Source: Cylicocyclus nassatus (Eukaryota > Nematoda > Chromadorea > Rhabditida > Strongylidae). From it: 64,000 nt of DNA. Of this stretch, positions 1-11,709 are shown in pieces. Below the pieces are notes generated by a model. That model was not told where the DNA came from, searched no databases, and saw only the letters and a program-made list of their open reading frames with translations. Each line of letters opens with the position of its first letter. The first letter of the stretch is position 1. The DNA is taken from the NCBI GenBank assembly GCA_958299035.1, contig CATQJL010000316.1, forward strand, positions 89,984,443 through 90,048,442. Reading direction: 5' to 3'. Made by a program: the position numbers and the translations under genes.

Positions 1-452
1 GCTTGTAGCTCGGCCGGCAGTCAATCTACCAGCTTGCACATAGGCTCATTCGAAAGAGCGTGAGCTCCTCGACACGATGGCATGCAAACGAGGTGGGTTT
101 GAGAAATCCCGAAGATTTGACGGATGGGGTGCTAAAGCGCAGCCTTAGAGGCGAATGGAGTGAACGCTCTTATCAACACCAGAACAGTCTTAGAGCTCCG
201 AAATGGGTCCATTACAAGAAAGTTAACAGTTTTGAACTTCCAGGACAGAACTGGTGGCGAAAAGGGGTTTGCTCAACTTCAACTGAAAAATCCTCAGCTT
301 ACAACTGAAGCTGCGTTTTATCACCCCATCCGTCAATTCTCCAGGGTTTCTCAAGCCCAACTCATTTGCATACCATCGTGTCGAGAAACTCATGCTCTTT
401 CAAATGAGCCTATGCGTAGGCTCGTATAGTCACCACCGGACGAGCTACAAGC
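1..452. mobile_element. MITE-like element with ~130-bp terminal inverted repeats
   Basis: Bases 1-130 and 322-452 are imperfect reverse complements of each other, and both read GCTTGTAGCTCG from the outside inwards. The central 190 bases are unique and contain no convincing protein. This is the layout of a non-autonomous DNA transposon. The left end coincides with the window edge, so the true boundary and any target duplication cannot be seen. The superfamily is not recognised. Confidence 0.7.
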
Positions 453-1158
453 CTGCAAAGCGGTGCAAGTCAGTGATGAGGTGCAGGTGGGGTCATGTGC
501 ACTCATCAAGAGCCATTTTCAGCAAAGAAACTCAACAGCACATGTCGGATGCATAGAAGATGTCAAAAAGCATCCATTTCATCCAATTAACTTTGTTTGA
601 ATATCTTGAATAGGTTCCCATGTGAAGAAATTTGGCTTGAAGAAGGAAATTAAAAATTATTTTTTGAAAAAAAAGCAAAACAAAATTCAAGCTTGGGTAT
701 GTTTCGGCTGAATGCCGTCTTCAGGGGCCTGAAAAGACGGCATTCAGCCGAAACGTCGGGCAGTAAATAAAGTGTTCTTTAAAAACCTGTTACGGCTTAA
801 AACAATTGAACATTATCTACAAAGCATGCCAAGGTTTTACAAAAAGGAGACATAAGTCAAGCTTGGGTTTTTTTGGAGGTGACTCACTACCCGATTGTTG
901 TCCTTGATGAGCTCTACAACATATTATGCTTATCTGTCCGAAAAACTTCTGTTTTCCTAAAAGAAATTTTTCGCGTTCGAAGAATCAACGTCCGCGACAT
1001 TGTAACGCTGCCATTTTCGGCTTTTTTTAGGAAAAGATTTCTAAAATTTTTATAATAAACATCTTCCAGAAAGCTCAATGTGATGTGTGGATTGTAGCTC
1101 TTGAAGAGCTCTATCACCTCATGCATTCCAATCTCTTTGTTTTCCATCCGAAAATGAG
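453..1158. other. Intergenic, no gene seen
   Basis: I see no gene with splice signals or a recognisable protein here. The only clear structure is the inverted repeat at 701-757, listed separately. Short frames around 870-1150 carry no recognisable motif. Confidence 0.5.
701..757. repeat. Inverted repeat resembling a decayed Penelope-type hammerhead pair
   Basis: The arms at 701-724 and 729-754 are inverted copies of a sequence ending in GCCGAAAC. The right arm is followed by GTC, so it reads GCCGAAACGTC. The hammerhead core needs CTGANGA, a stem, GAAA and a GTC cleavage site. The plus copy has extra A bases in its CTGA block, and the minus copy has lost the GTC. It is therefore best read as a relic of the intact palindrome at 32825-33070. 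Confidence 0.45.
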
Positions 1159-2119
1159 CGATGAAAAAGGTGGCTTGTCCGCAACTTTTTGGCGGTCACT
1201 GTACATCTGTGCTAAATCTGTGCATCTGTGCTTAAAACACGTAGAATAGACAGACAAACGATGTAAGCAATATCTGATGCAGAATTTCTTTCTCTCTTTC
1301 AATGGTTGTGTTTTTGTTCAGATGTCAGATGTTCCCCCAATGTCCGCTCAATAATCGGCAGAGATCTGCAACTATCTATGACTATGACAATCTATGACTT
1401 CACCTCTTCAATTTGGCTATTTTTCAAGATTTCCAATACTAACTTTTGGACCAGCTTTGACAACATTCAAATAGAATCAGTAAAATGCAATACAATACAT
1501 TTTCTGGCATCTCTAGCTGGCTTCTCAAAAGTTTTGAAAACATTTTTTTGATGCTATCAAATTTTATATTGGGTATGGGTATCTCAATCCTTACAATACG
1601 ATAAACGACTACCAACTAAGGTGTTGTTCGATACAGCTTTTTCTCCTCTTTCTGGCAGACTTCTTTTCTTCCTGATTTGTGCAGTATTTGAGGATGAAAT
1701 CATTATAATTTTTGTTTTCAGACGCGTCCCAGGCTGCACTTAGAAAAGCGATTGTGTAGTTCGCTACTTCGCAAAGCTAAGGGATTTTGGAGAAAATATC
1801 TTAAGAACCAAAGAAAAATTAATGAAGCCAAAGTAGTTCATTGTATAGCATTTTGTTTGCTCTATCTATCTGTCATCAAAGTTTGTCCAAACGTTGAAAA
1901 TGGGAATTTCAAAAAGTAGCCGAACTCAAGATGGGTGCAAATCATGAGTTGAAGATCTCTGCCGATTTTGGAGCAGGCTTCAAGGGAATCCGAACAATAG
2001 CATAATCATTAGAAAGAAGAAGAAATTTTGCGACGGATAGTGCTTACAGGGTTTATACATCTTCATTCTAAGTGGCTCCAGAATGAGTCTGAAGAACACG
2101 AACTTTCGGACCGACCTAA
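1159..2119. mobile_element. Degenerate mariner-like MITE, same family as 31334-32352 and 42830-43850
   Basis: The right end at about 2103-2119 reads CGGACCGACCTAA followed by TA, matching the mariner-like ends of the two well-preserved relatives. Internal blocks are shared with them: GATGCAGAATTTC near 1277, and GCTTTTTCTCCTCTT near 1636 followed by a stretch also found near 43250. The left end is eroded and only approximate. It has no transposase. Confidence 0.45.
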
Positions 2120-5092
2120 TACATGCGGCTAGGCTTAAAAATGCACGGAAATGACTTGTGCACAGGGAAATACCCGAAAAATAGCTTTGTCAATGTGTTA
2201 TGTATGATCACTTTCGAGTGGGCTAACACATGACCACTAGTTCCTGGAAGCGGCACTTATTAGCAGTAGCTCCTTCACTTCGAGACTAATCAGGCCAATC
2301 TTTTGGTGAACTCTTTCTATACTCTCGTCCTTGTGTCAACACTAATTCTGCAGCATTGTCTCTCTTCTTCCTTTTTTGTAAGCCTTTCTCAGGTACAAAA
2401 AAAGTATGGGAAATCACAACGGAGCAAAAAAAATAGGCTTTTGCACTTTTATACCAGATAAATCATTACAGTCAAAACGTAACGGCGTAAATCATACTGC
2501 AGAAAAAAAATATAATGCATAAGCAAAAGAATAGGCGAATTAGAGGCATGATCAAATATTTGAGTACTTAGTGTCAAATTCCTTATCTGGGCCCAATTTG
2601 AGGTCGACCACAACACTCTGCGAATTTTTCTGCCGGTAAAACGAAGCATAGATTAACAATTACTTGAATAGACAAACTTGACTGATTCACTTTTTCAACA
2701 CCTTCGAAAATTGTGGCAAAACGATGGCTTTGATAGTTAAGAACTACCACAAATGTTTCACACATAGTGAAAAACAAAGCTGTATTTCTAACCTACTGTG
2801 TGTTTCATTGATCGGATTTATCTATGCCTTGATAGGTACGTCTGACTTAATCGGGATTGGCGTGAACTTTCGTTCACAGCGCTAGAGATTTGCGCTGCAT
2901 ATGCGCGCTGTCGAAGAGATCGAAGAGAGAGCAGACAAGCACGTCGTAAGCGTGACGCAAAACGTTAGCGACGCGGACATCCGCTATGCCAATTTTGACC
3001 TGATTGGGATTGTGAAAGACTGTATAACTTGTAATTTCGTGTTATCTACAGTGCCTAAAGCATGTGAGGGTTTCATAGCGAGAATTTTAAACTTAGGCTT
3101 AGCAAAAAATCGCCTTTCACCTTGTATCTCTTCACTTTGCTGCACAAATCTTATCGAGCTCTTTCAAACAACGCCAAACCCTAAGATTTTCTTGAATTAA
3201 TGTTTTATAGCTCAAACCATCACTACAGAAAAACATCCTCCCGTATTTAATTTCCTCCAATCTCTGAAGCAGATCACTGTATCTTTTCACTATCTCAACT
3301 TCACCTGTAACTCAGAGTGTTTTGTGCACTTATCGTAAGTCCCTATGGCAGTCTTCCAAAGGAATAATGACCGTAAGCATTCAGCAAAGATTCAGGCATG
3401 TTTTGCTTCCCTTTTAGCTTGATCCGATTCTACGAGAAATAAAAACAGATCTGTGAGCGGGCGTGGCGACATGCAGGTCTCCCTGTTTATGTATCAACGA
3501 AATTCTGCGTTTTCCTTTAACACTCCAGATATGTGTGCGGCACTCGTTGTCACCTACCAAATGTTCTACACATAATTATAGCTCAATAAGCTCCCTTATC
3601 ATTCTATGCCCACGCTTTATAGAGGTCTCCTTCGATTATTTGTGATCCATTACTTTACTTTGCATTAGTCAGGTTTTACGATTATCCATTGTGAGAATAG
3701 GCTGAGGCTTGTACAGCACCACTCTGATCTGTCAGCGAACTTTGCTTTCTGAATTGAAGCTGATGACGGCATAAGACTGATGTAATTGGCCTTATACGAA
3801 TAGATAATCTGGGACTTTAATTGGAAAAATTAATAATATCATGAATCATTCATTGTTTTCAATGCATTCGTTATACGCCAAATGCTCATTGCTATTGTTT
3901 TCTGCACACTTTTCGACTCATTTTTGGTCAATAGCTCCTTTTTCTTACAGCCAGAGATTCCAGCCCATAAAAGCAGCAATGCGATACATATTACTGACAC
4001 TTTTACTGCTCGCTTTCCTTTTTACCTTTATGACATCTCTATTGCTCTCTAACGTTTTCTTCTTCAAAAATACTGCAAGGGACAACAATATCAAATTATA
4101 TTATAGCTTTGTATAGTGCGCTTCCACACCTCATTTCCTCATTACGGTGTTTAGAACAAGCGAGCAACGGGAAAGCATGCAATGCTGGAAGATTGTGCTT
4201 GGAATTAATTGAGTACCTCAAAAGAACGACATGTGCGAAAGATTGTAAAATATTGTTCTTCCGATACCTGGCGGCTCCATGAACAAAACTTCAAAACGAT
4301 TAATGTCATGTTCACCAAACACAAATCTCGACTACACAAAAACTATTATACTTGACACAGAAGAGGGATACGTGCTGTGAACAATAGCGTACCCAGTATC
4401 AAAGTCATGTAACATCTTGCCAAATTCCAAAATGCTGTTAATACATCCAACGTAAACACGCGAAAAAGACTAGTAAGAAGCTTGTCACATTTCCTGGTTA
4501 CTCTGTAAAACACAGTTTTTTTAACCAATGAAACCGTCATTAAATAAAACTGACTTTGTTTGTAAAAAAGTCAAGATTTTCATTCTCATCAAAGATACTA
4601 TCCTTCATCAATCCATGGAAAATATCGCGCTTTACAATGCTTTCAAATAGTGGATTGGAAACGCTGCCAAAATTTCTACTCTTGCTTTCTCCAGCTTGAG
4701 CGTTGCTTCATACAACAAAGCCAAAGCGCAGTAGCCTCAAATGCAGAACTGAGAATAATAAATTCTGCAGCCTGCAGAATTTAGTTACTATGTAGTTTTG
4801 CATTGCTGATTGGCTTAAAATTCTTCGATTGAAGTTAGTGACGTTGGGCACAACCGTGTTAACACATCGACCACCATGCAGATTTTTAGTTGTCTGCCTT
4901 CTGGGACCAAGGCCCTTTACGGACCAGCCCACATTTTTGAACTATAATTACGCATGCTGCGAACTACAGCACACCTACAATTAATCTGGAAGGCTGATAA
5001 AAAAGGTGGAGGTCATCCCTAAATTCAGCGCAAAAAAACTCATCGAATGAGTCTACCCTAGGATAATAGTCATTTTTACAAAATTCAAGCCT
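2120..5092. other. Gene-poor AT-rich stretch
   Basis: No exon chain or known protein could be assembled. A plus-strand frame at 3841-4116 contains a strongly hydrophobic segment (RYILLTLLLLAFLFTF) that could be a signal or membrane helix. It has no supporting splice context and I do not call it a gene. A short acidic plus frame at 2901-3200 is likewise unsupported. Confidence 0.4.
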
Positions 5093-5160
5093 TGACACAC
5101 ATGCTGTGCCAAGCTGTCCCACGAGGTAGTCATTGCTTGACACAGCATGTGCGTCAAGTG
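5093..5160. repeat. Short inverted repeat
   Basis: Arms of about 23 bp, starting CTTGACACACATGCTGTG and ending CAGCATGTGCGTCAAG, flank a spacer of about 20 bp. It could be a tiny foldback element or a structured RNA element. It has no coding content. Confidence 0.5.
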
Positions 5161-6508
5161 GTCGTCAATGTGTTAACCTGCTTGATCTTGTGAGCTTCTG
5201 CTTGAACCAGTTCAATTACCTTTACAATCTCCGAATCGCTCTATTTTTTACTGAACCTGGAATCTGTCCTGAAGCAATGAATTTACTTTAGAGCATCTTA
5301 AGGCTTCCAAAATACTTCAAACTTTCTGCCTCCCATCCCCAATTTAACCTTTATTTTTTGCTGTTGTACTGTATAGTGAGTGTAATCGCAGAAAATTGTA
5401 CAAGAGTTAGCACACATTTTCTCAATACTGGTTTTCCACTATTCACATTACGAATCTGAGGCGAACAAGAAGAAGTGTATGAGGTCCGTTAGTAGGTGAG
5501 TAACAGAAGGAAGAAGGTCATTTTTGAATTGTGCCTCATCTCAAGCTTGAACACCTTAATCATATTATTGTTCATCGTACAAGATAATTCTATTTCAGTG
5601 TACACGAACCGCTGCTTTGAAGGCAAACACACCAAACATATCCGTGTAGGAATCTTTACCGTATGGTTCATTAAACGAGAAGATGGCGCGAGAGTGCGAC
5701 CGCTGTGCGAGACACATGTACAGCGATGTACGCGAGTCAGCTCGCATTTATAAATGGTATAAACACCTGCACATTCTGAATTAGGGTACCTGTTTTTGTA
5801 AAACCCGTGAAATGCGGTGTGTGAGTTAAAAGTATGTATCTCTATTCACGCCCCAATGCATCAAGTCCCTCTGAAATTCATCTGATAGTTTAGACTTGCT
5901 TTCGAGTATGGTCTGCGCTACTTCGTTTGGCTTTTTCTATAGTAGTTTACGAAAAAAGGCAATAGTTGAAACACTAACATCGTTTGCAGATTTATCGCTT
6001 GGAAATGCTTCAATGAATTTTTAGGTTTTGAAAATAATCATTTGGAAATGACTTCAAGAAAAGAAAAAAGTGCTCGTAGAGCACTATATAAAATAATTGA
6101 CGTATAACTCTTCTACATCAATCAATGTGTGACCCAGCAAAGAACTAGTAAGATTAGGGCTCGTTGAACACTGGAGCGCCATTCATCCTTTTGTGCAAGT
6201 TTAAAGTTGACAATGAGTAGCTCTTTTATCAGCGATCGTATGCTGTTCATATCGTATGTTAGTTATAAGATACCCAATAGATGGAGCTGTTCTGTCCACT
6301 AGTGAAGCAATCGTTTGTCATGAGTGGGTGGGTCGTTGCTAAAAGACGTTCTGGGATTGGTGAGCTGCCTTCGACTAGACGGCTATGCATCTTTCACTTC
6401 GGAACTATGTCAGGCTATCTTTTAAGTTTATGAGGAAAGCATGACTGCTGAAACTTCATTTTTGTTACATCATTACGAAAGATGCTAATACTACAATGTT
6501 AGGTTTTA
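5161..6508. other. Intergenic, no gene supported
   Basis: A plus frame at 5496-5753 has one hydrophobic stretch and basic flanks but resembles no family I know and lacks clear splice context. The rest is AT-rich with stops in all frames. Confidence 0.35.
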
Positions 6509-7014
6509 TTAGGTTGTCCCATAAGTCTTTTCATACCTGACTTTTCAGCGACATAAATCAGTTCTTCTTGAACTCCCAATAAAATGCAGGACACCGTTCG
6601 AAAGATCAAAGCAAGCTCTACAAGATGGCGTTCAAAAGCTCGCAATAAGTTCAATCTGCAACGAGTTCCGAGCCAAAATAGAAAAATTTTCAATTTTTCG
6701 AAAATACGAAAATCATCATATCTCAGTTCAAAACAACTCTGCAAATTTCCTGCTTTCTCAAGCATATACTCTCCTCATCGGATATTTATACATGCCCTTG
6801 CTGCATTTTTCTGACGGCTAGAAACCGAGAAAGAAATAATGCGCTCAATTTTCAAACTTTGTCTGTATCAGTTCTGTGTTTACCGCAAATAGGTATTTAT
6901 ATAGTGTATTAACTCAAAATTACTGCCACAAATTTGCAGCCTTTTAGGTGCTCTAGTTCTTGAGAAATATCGAATTGAAGGTCCGAATATGAAAAGACTT
7001 ATGGGACAACCTAA
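6509..7014. mobile_element. Mariner-like MITE, 506 bp, TA target duplication
   Basis: The element starts TTAGGTTGTCCCATAAGTCT at 6509 and ends with its reverse complement at 7014, with TA on both sides. The TTAGGTTGTCCCATAAGT end is typical of mariner-family transposons. There is no transposase, so it depends on one supplied in trans. Internal sequence is shared with the foldback region at 60907-61942 and with a half copy ending at 59398. Confidence 0.85.
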
Positions 7015-7368
7015 TATATGTTCAGCACTATAGGCGGTCGACAAGGAGATCGTGGTTGAGATTGTACAAGCGCTTTGCTTTATTGCACAACCTTGCCGCG
7101 CTTTGGGATTACTGCAGTTCGGTAAGCCCTAAGCACCTAGATTTACCCGAGACCTAGTGCGTTCGCCCGCTTAATACATACACGCCTCCTAGCCTATTAC
7201 TATGCCTAACGCGTAAAGAAACAATTTTAAATTACTAAGAATTTGTTCTTATAATATACTATTAAAATATATAACTATAACTATATTATAACTAAACTAT
7301 TAAAATGAAAGAAAAACCCCAAAACGGGATAGGGTGTCTCGTCCCGTGCTACCGATAGTGCGCTTCTA
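7015..7368. other. Intergenic, AT-rich tract, no gene
   Basis: The stretch contains a low-complexity TATAACTA-like tract around 7250-7310. No gene or RNA is recognised. Confidence 0.4.
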
Positions 7369-9434
7369 CTCAGATAATCGAAGGGGGCAAGCGGCCATGC
7401 GAGTCTTGAGCAAGCGGGCACCGGAAAAATAGTTTGCTGAATTGTCGTAGCCCGCACGTCAATGTCCGGGTCTCCGCGCGCGATTTTACTCGGAAACTGT
7501 TCAGAGCAATCGCTGCTACTTTGCCAAATTTTTGCAGAGCGCTCGCTTAGTGGTTGGTCTCCGCTGATTCCTTACCATTGCCCGCTCGCAGCTTTTTCAA
7601 TGCGAAAACTCCTTTTCATTGTGAGAATTTGAATGATGGCAGCGCGACTGCTCAGATAATCGCCGGGGGCAAGCGGCCATGCGAATTTTGAGCAAGCGGG
7701 CACCGGAAAAATAGTTCGCTGATTTTTTGCGGTCCGCTTGCAGAAATTTGGAATAATTTTGGCCAATTTTTAGACGAACGCTCGAAGATCTATCGCGGTT
7801 TTTCTATACATAAGTTGCGGCACAATGGCCGCATTCTCGCGGATTTTCCGCGAGAACATGCAAAATTATTGAGAGCCGCACGGTCCTTTTTGGAGGACCG
7901 CAGAGCCCTCAGGTACTTTCCGCTGAAAGAAAGTACCCCAAACTTGGGTAATAAAACCATCGATGGCACCTCTGCCACATGGAGTCTCATCTTTTCTCGG
8001 CGTACGCCCGAAACTGCGTAAAAAGAGTCTGAGCGCCTGCTGAAAGTTTGGCCAGCGCTCGCTGAAAGAGATTGTTTGACGAGCGCTTGCAGAAAATTTT
8101 GTATTGATGCCCGCTTGCAGAAAACGCAAGTACCGCCCGCTAAAGATTTGGCCACGCCCGGAAATCCTGCTGACCGCCTGCAGAAAAGCGCGAGTTTGCG
8201 GACCGCCTGCCCCCGGCGATTATCTGAGTGATTCGCGCTCGCTAAGTTTTCGTAGATTGGCTGACGATTGTGGCTGCGAAAACAGTTCCCATTTCGGCGT
8301 AATGGCATCTGCTCGCCAGCAATACACATTTGATAAAAAAATTTATTGGTGCTATCAAACAAAATCAAAGATCCCTATAGATAAACCAGACAACCAGACA
8401 AGACAGTTTGCTCCTGTTTTTATTATTAGTACGAAGCATTTGCCAAAAATCTCAAGACAGTACACAGGAAACGCGGACCATAGTCGACTAACTTCAATGG
8501 GAAACCGTCTTCTGAGGCGCTGCGATACCGATCGGTTGATGAGGCTCGAACTAAAAGAAAATGAATATTTCTTTTTAGCATTCCATCACCTTCGTAGTCA
8601 ACCTGCAAATTGATCCGATGTCAATATCTTCATACCGTCGCTTAGACATCGTCGACGCTACACTTCTGAGCGGTAAACGATGCCATGTATAGTTGACTGG
8701 CGTATGCCTAAGGCACAGATTATGACGGTCAATATTGCCAGTAAGAGCACCAAAAGCAAAATTTTGAGATTTATTATATGAAATGCAGAAGAAACCGGTA
8801 GAAAATAAACATCTGAAAGTTCAATTTGAAGCTGTCAGAGAAGGTACTTCAGAATTATTCTGACAGCCATTTTCTTGCCTAGCAAAAGCTGTAAAATGTG
8901 GCCAGTGTCTGGCTCTTATTAGCTGTTCTAGCTAACTAAATACCTTTTGGCAATCTTTCTGTGATAAGTTTGAAGGGAGGAGTTCATGATTCCAGTGATA
9001 GTCGAACAGATGTGCCTTCAGTTCCCCGTAATCTCGCTGCTCACAAACACGGCATTCCGCGTCTCAAAATTTTCGTATGATATTTTTCGGCATCCTGAAG
9101 ATCGCTTGTTGAAAATTAGCTTATCGCACGAGCATTGCATCATACTGCTCGTTCTATAATGCATAGCCAATTGCTGAAACTTTGCCTGCCGCCCACAACG
9201 TTGCAGAAGATAACTGCTTGCTAGATAAACGACAGCCGCACAATGGGGCTTTGCCTCCGCCCGTAAATGTGTGATGAGCGCTTGCCCGAACCTGCAACAT
9301 CTCTGTCCGCCTGATATTATTCGCTAAATAATTGAGTTCCGCTCGCTGAAGGTTTGGCTGCGCTCCAAAATTTTGCTGAGCGCTTGCAGAAAAGCGCGAG
9401 TTTGCGGACCGCCTGCCCCCGGCAATTATGTGAG
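7369..9434. mobile_element. Older copy of the GC-rich CTCAGATAATCG element, split by a younger copy
   Basis: The left end at 7369 (CTCAGATAATCGAAGGGGGC) and the right end at 9434 (GCCCCCGGCAATTATGTGAG, read towards the outside) are imperfect versions of the ends of the intact 578-bp elements. The flanks are TA and TA. The body has the family's GCGCTCGC-rich words, but 8229-9150 in the middle is ordinary AT-rich DNA. The two ends may therefore belong to one expanded copy or to two broken ones. No protein is evident. Confidence 0.5.
7651..8228. mobile_element. GC-rich MITE, 578 bp, intact ends
   Basis: It begins CTCAGATAATCGCCGGGGGC and ends with the reverse complement of that sequence. It is exactly as long as the inverted copy at 33121-33698 (578 bp). 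The flanks are TG|CTCAG and CTGAG|TG, suggesting a 2-bp target duplication. Overlapping frames inside it are compositional and show no domain. It is inserted in the older relative that starts at 7369. Confidence 0.75.
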
Positions 9435-10151
9435 TACACATACAAAGAACAAATGTGCTCCCAGCTTTACTTACACAGATACGCCATGCGTCTCCGAATG
9501 ACAGGCGCGACAGCCTCTGCCTCCCAATGTCCATAAAATCTCATATTCCAAAAGTTCCAAAAGTAGCTCTTCCAAAACAGTCCTGAATCCGACTTGAATT
9601 CCAATCTAGTATGAAATCCGATCCGCTAAACCGCTAGCACGAAAGGGATATCAAGGCGGGAGCTAAACTCTCAGGCACGAGCACAATAGAAAACATGTAG
9701 TATTGATCGAAAACGAAAGCGAACTGACGCTGCAATGAGGGACCGCCGCCTATATATAGCCTTCTGCTGGCAACGCGCCAAGACGAAGAGAGGTGTGAAC
9801 GCGATTACACCAAGCGTGAGAAAGTACCGTAATCGTCGCCGGAGAACGCGGCAGCAACCACTGCTCCCGGCCTCTTACTTCTAGGAGCGCTCGCATCACG
9901 GAGTCGCAACAGGGCTAATGTCCCATAAATGTTCAGGTGCTTGTTATAAAGTCGAATTTCATTTGGTTAGATAGAAGAAATGGTGATTTTGACTTTTGAG
10001 ACAAGCACTGTCATTTTGCGGAATGAGCCATTCTAATCCATAAAGATGTCTGTGTGTAGAACATCTGCACATTCATGACGTTCGAAATTTATCAATACCA
10101 TCTCATTCGAGTCAGCTAAGTTAGCATACAATTAGCAGCACTTTTCTATAA
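9435..10151. other. Intergenic, downstream of the transporter gene
   Basis: No gene is recognised. A TATATATAG box with GC-rich surroundings lies at 9751-9759 and could be a core promoter, but no transcript that would use it can be named. Confidence 0.35.
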
Positions 10152-11709
10152 CTATGAGCTACTGGCACCACTGAGATTACGAATATTCGAATATAAACCT
10201 ACAACAAGTAAAACAATACTGAGTACTAGGTAAATGACATTGTGTGTCATGTTCCATACTAATTTAACGGTGTTGCCTTTCTTCCATTTCTTCAGAAATA
10301 CCACCATATGGAGAAGCGGTGGAAAAAATATCGCCAATATCGTCCCAGTAAGAGTACCGATAAGCGGCAGAATGTCTTTGAAGTTTGGAATAACATATGC
10401 GAGTGCAACTGAAAAGCTAATTTTTTACTTAGGTCTGAGGTAATAGTGAGGGAGGGAACTTACAAGAGATCAGTACTACCACATATCGGAATACATAATG
10501 CGACAGTGTCACGACGTGCCGTTTGGTGTGTCTGATACGCCGTTCGATGAATGGGAAGAACATATCAACTATAGGATACATCACAACTGGATAGGAGAGA
10601 TACGTCATTACCAGAAGCATGATTTTGACGGAGAAGTGCAAACTGAAATCCTCACATCGGGATGAGAACTCAATAAACAAGTTGATAATTGCATTGAGCT
10701 CAAAAAATTAACAAAGGTTTGAGAGTCCAAGTTTTCCTGGAAGTTGGAGCGTTCTACTGAGGCTGTCTATAAGCTTTGAGACCATTACCGTCAGATTTTA
10801 GAAAGCATCGAAAATAATTTTGCTCAATTAGTGGCGACTCAAACACTTGAGTTCAAAACAAAGGCTTTGAGGGTTATAGCTTCTCAGTCTGAATCCTATG
10901 AAATTACTTTTCCTATTATTATTGTTAGTGCGCGTGAAACACTTGACTTAGACTTTCTAGCAGCACAACTCGCCTAATTTTAATTTTTTATCACAAAAAC
11001 TCACGGTTCATTGCTAAGATTAAGAGTGATGCTTCCTTCCAAGTCTTCGCCATAAGTGATATAGCCCAATAATCCAGTAACAGTATTCAATAGTGTAACA
11101 GTACCCATGGCAGTGCTTATGACGCCAAAGAAGCCGAGCATCTTCTTGGGTTTCTGCATTTTGCTTTCCAAACCCAGCAGCTGAATTAGGTTGTAGTGAT
11201 GCTTACAGAGCTGAACAGAACTTACCACTCCTTGACCCGTATAGGAGTAGATAATACATCCAGCAGCTAGACTAGCACCTTCAACATTAGTGAAAACCGG
11301 TAATTTTGATATAGGAAGGTGATTATCTTTCATTATCAAATGCTGAAGAAGATTTTTTATTCTAAATGAAGAAACAATGAAGAATAGGCACTTACCACAT
11401 AAATTATGACGGTAGAAATTGCAAGTAAAACATTTCCGAGTAAACCAATCCATGAGAGTAATGTCATGTTGCTAACATTTGCAATGAGAATAAAGAATGG
11501 CAATGCAGTAAAGAACAGCATGTTGCGAGAAAGGTCTTTGGTCAGCATATAATCAAGAGCCTAAAAGCAACAAATTCTTTTCAGCTCTAGAAAGACTGAC
11601 AGTTATAGTGGCAGAAATACTGGCCTCTTTCGCATGATCTACGACAAAGATGTAGAAGGCGCTGCAGATTCCCAGTTGAAGGCCTATTATACAGGCGTTC
11701 ACAAAAATC
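10152..11709 (-). CDS. 3' exon block of the amino-acid transporter (six exons)
   Basis: The exons are 11601-11709, 11396-11560, 11226-11342, 11005-11180, 10464-10642 and 10152-10408, with donors GTCAGT, GTAAGT, GTAAGT, GTGAGT and GTAAGT. Phases are consistent throughout and the frame ends at a TAG complement at 10152. The block supplies the second half of the membrane domain, including the KPKKMLGFFGVISTAMG loop and helix and the NLSNEP segment. The last exon holds two hydrophobic helices separated by a basic FLKKWKKGN loop. The introns are short, as usual in nematodes. Confidence 0.88.

Noticed and set aside
3841..4116. Membrane-protein gene on plus
   Set aside because: One hydrophobic run only, with no splice signals, family match or neighbouring exons.
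7790..8368. 192-codon minus frame in the GC-rich MITE
   Set aside because: It overlaps long frames on the other strand, runs past the element boundary into unique DNA and has no domain; GC-rich composition explains the lack of stops.
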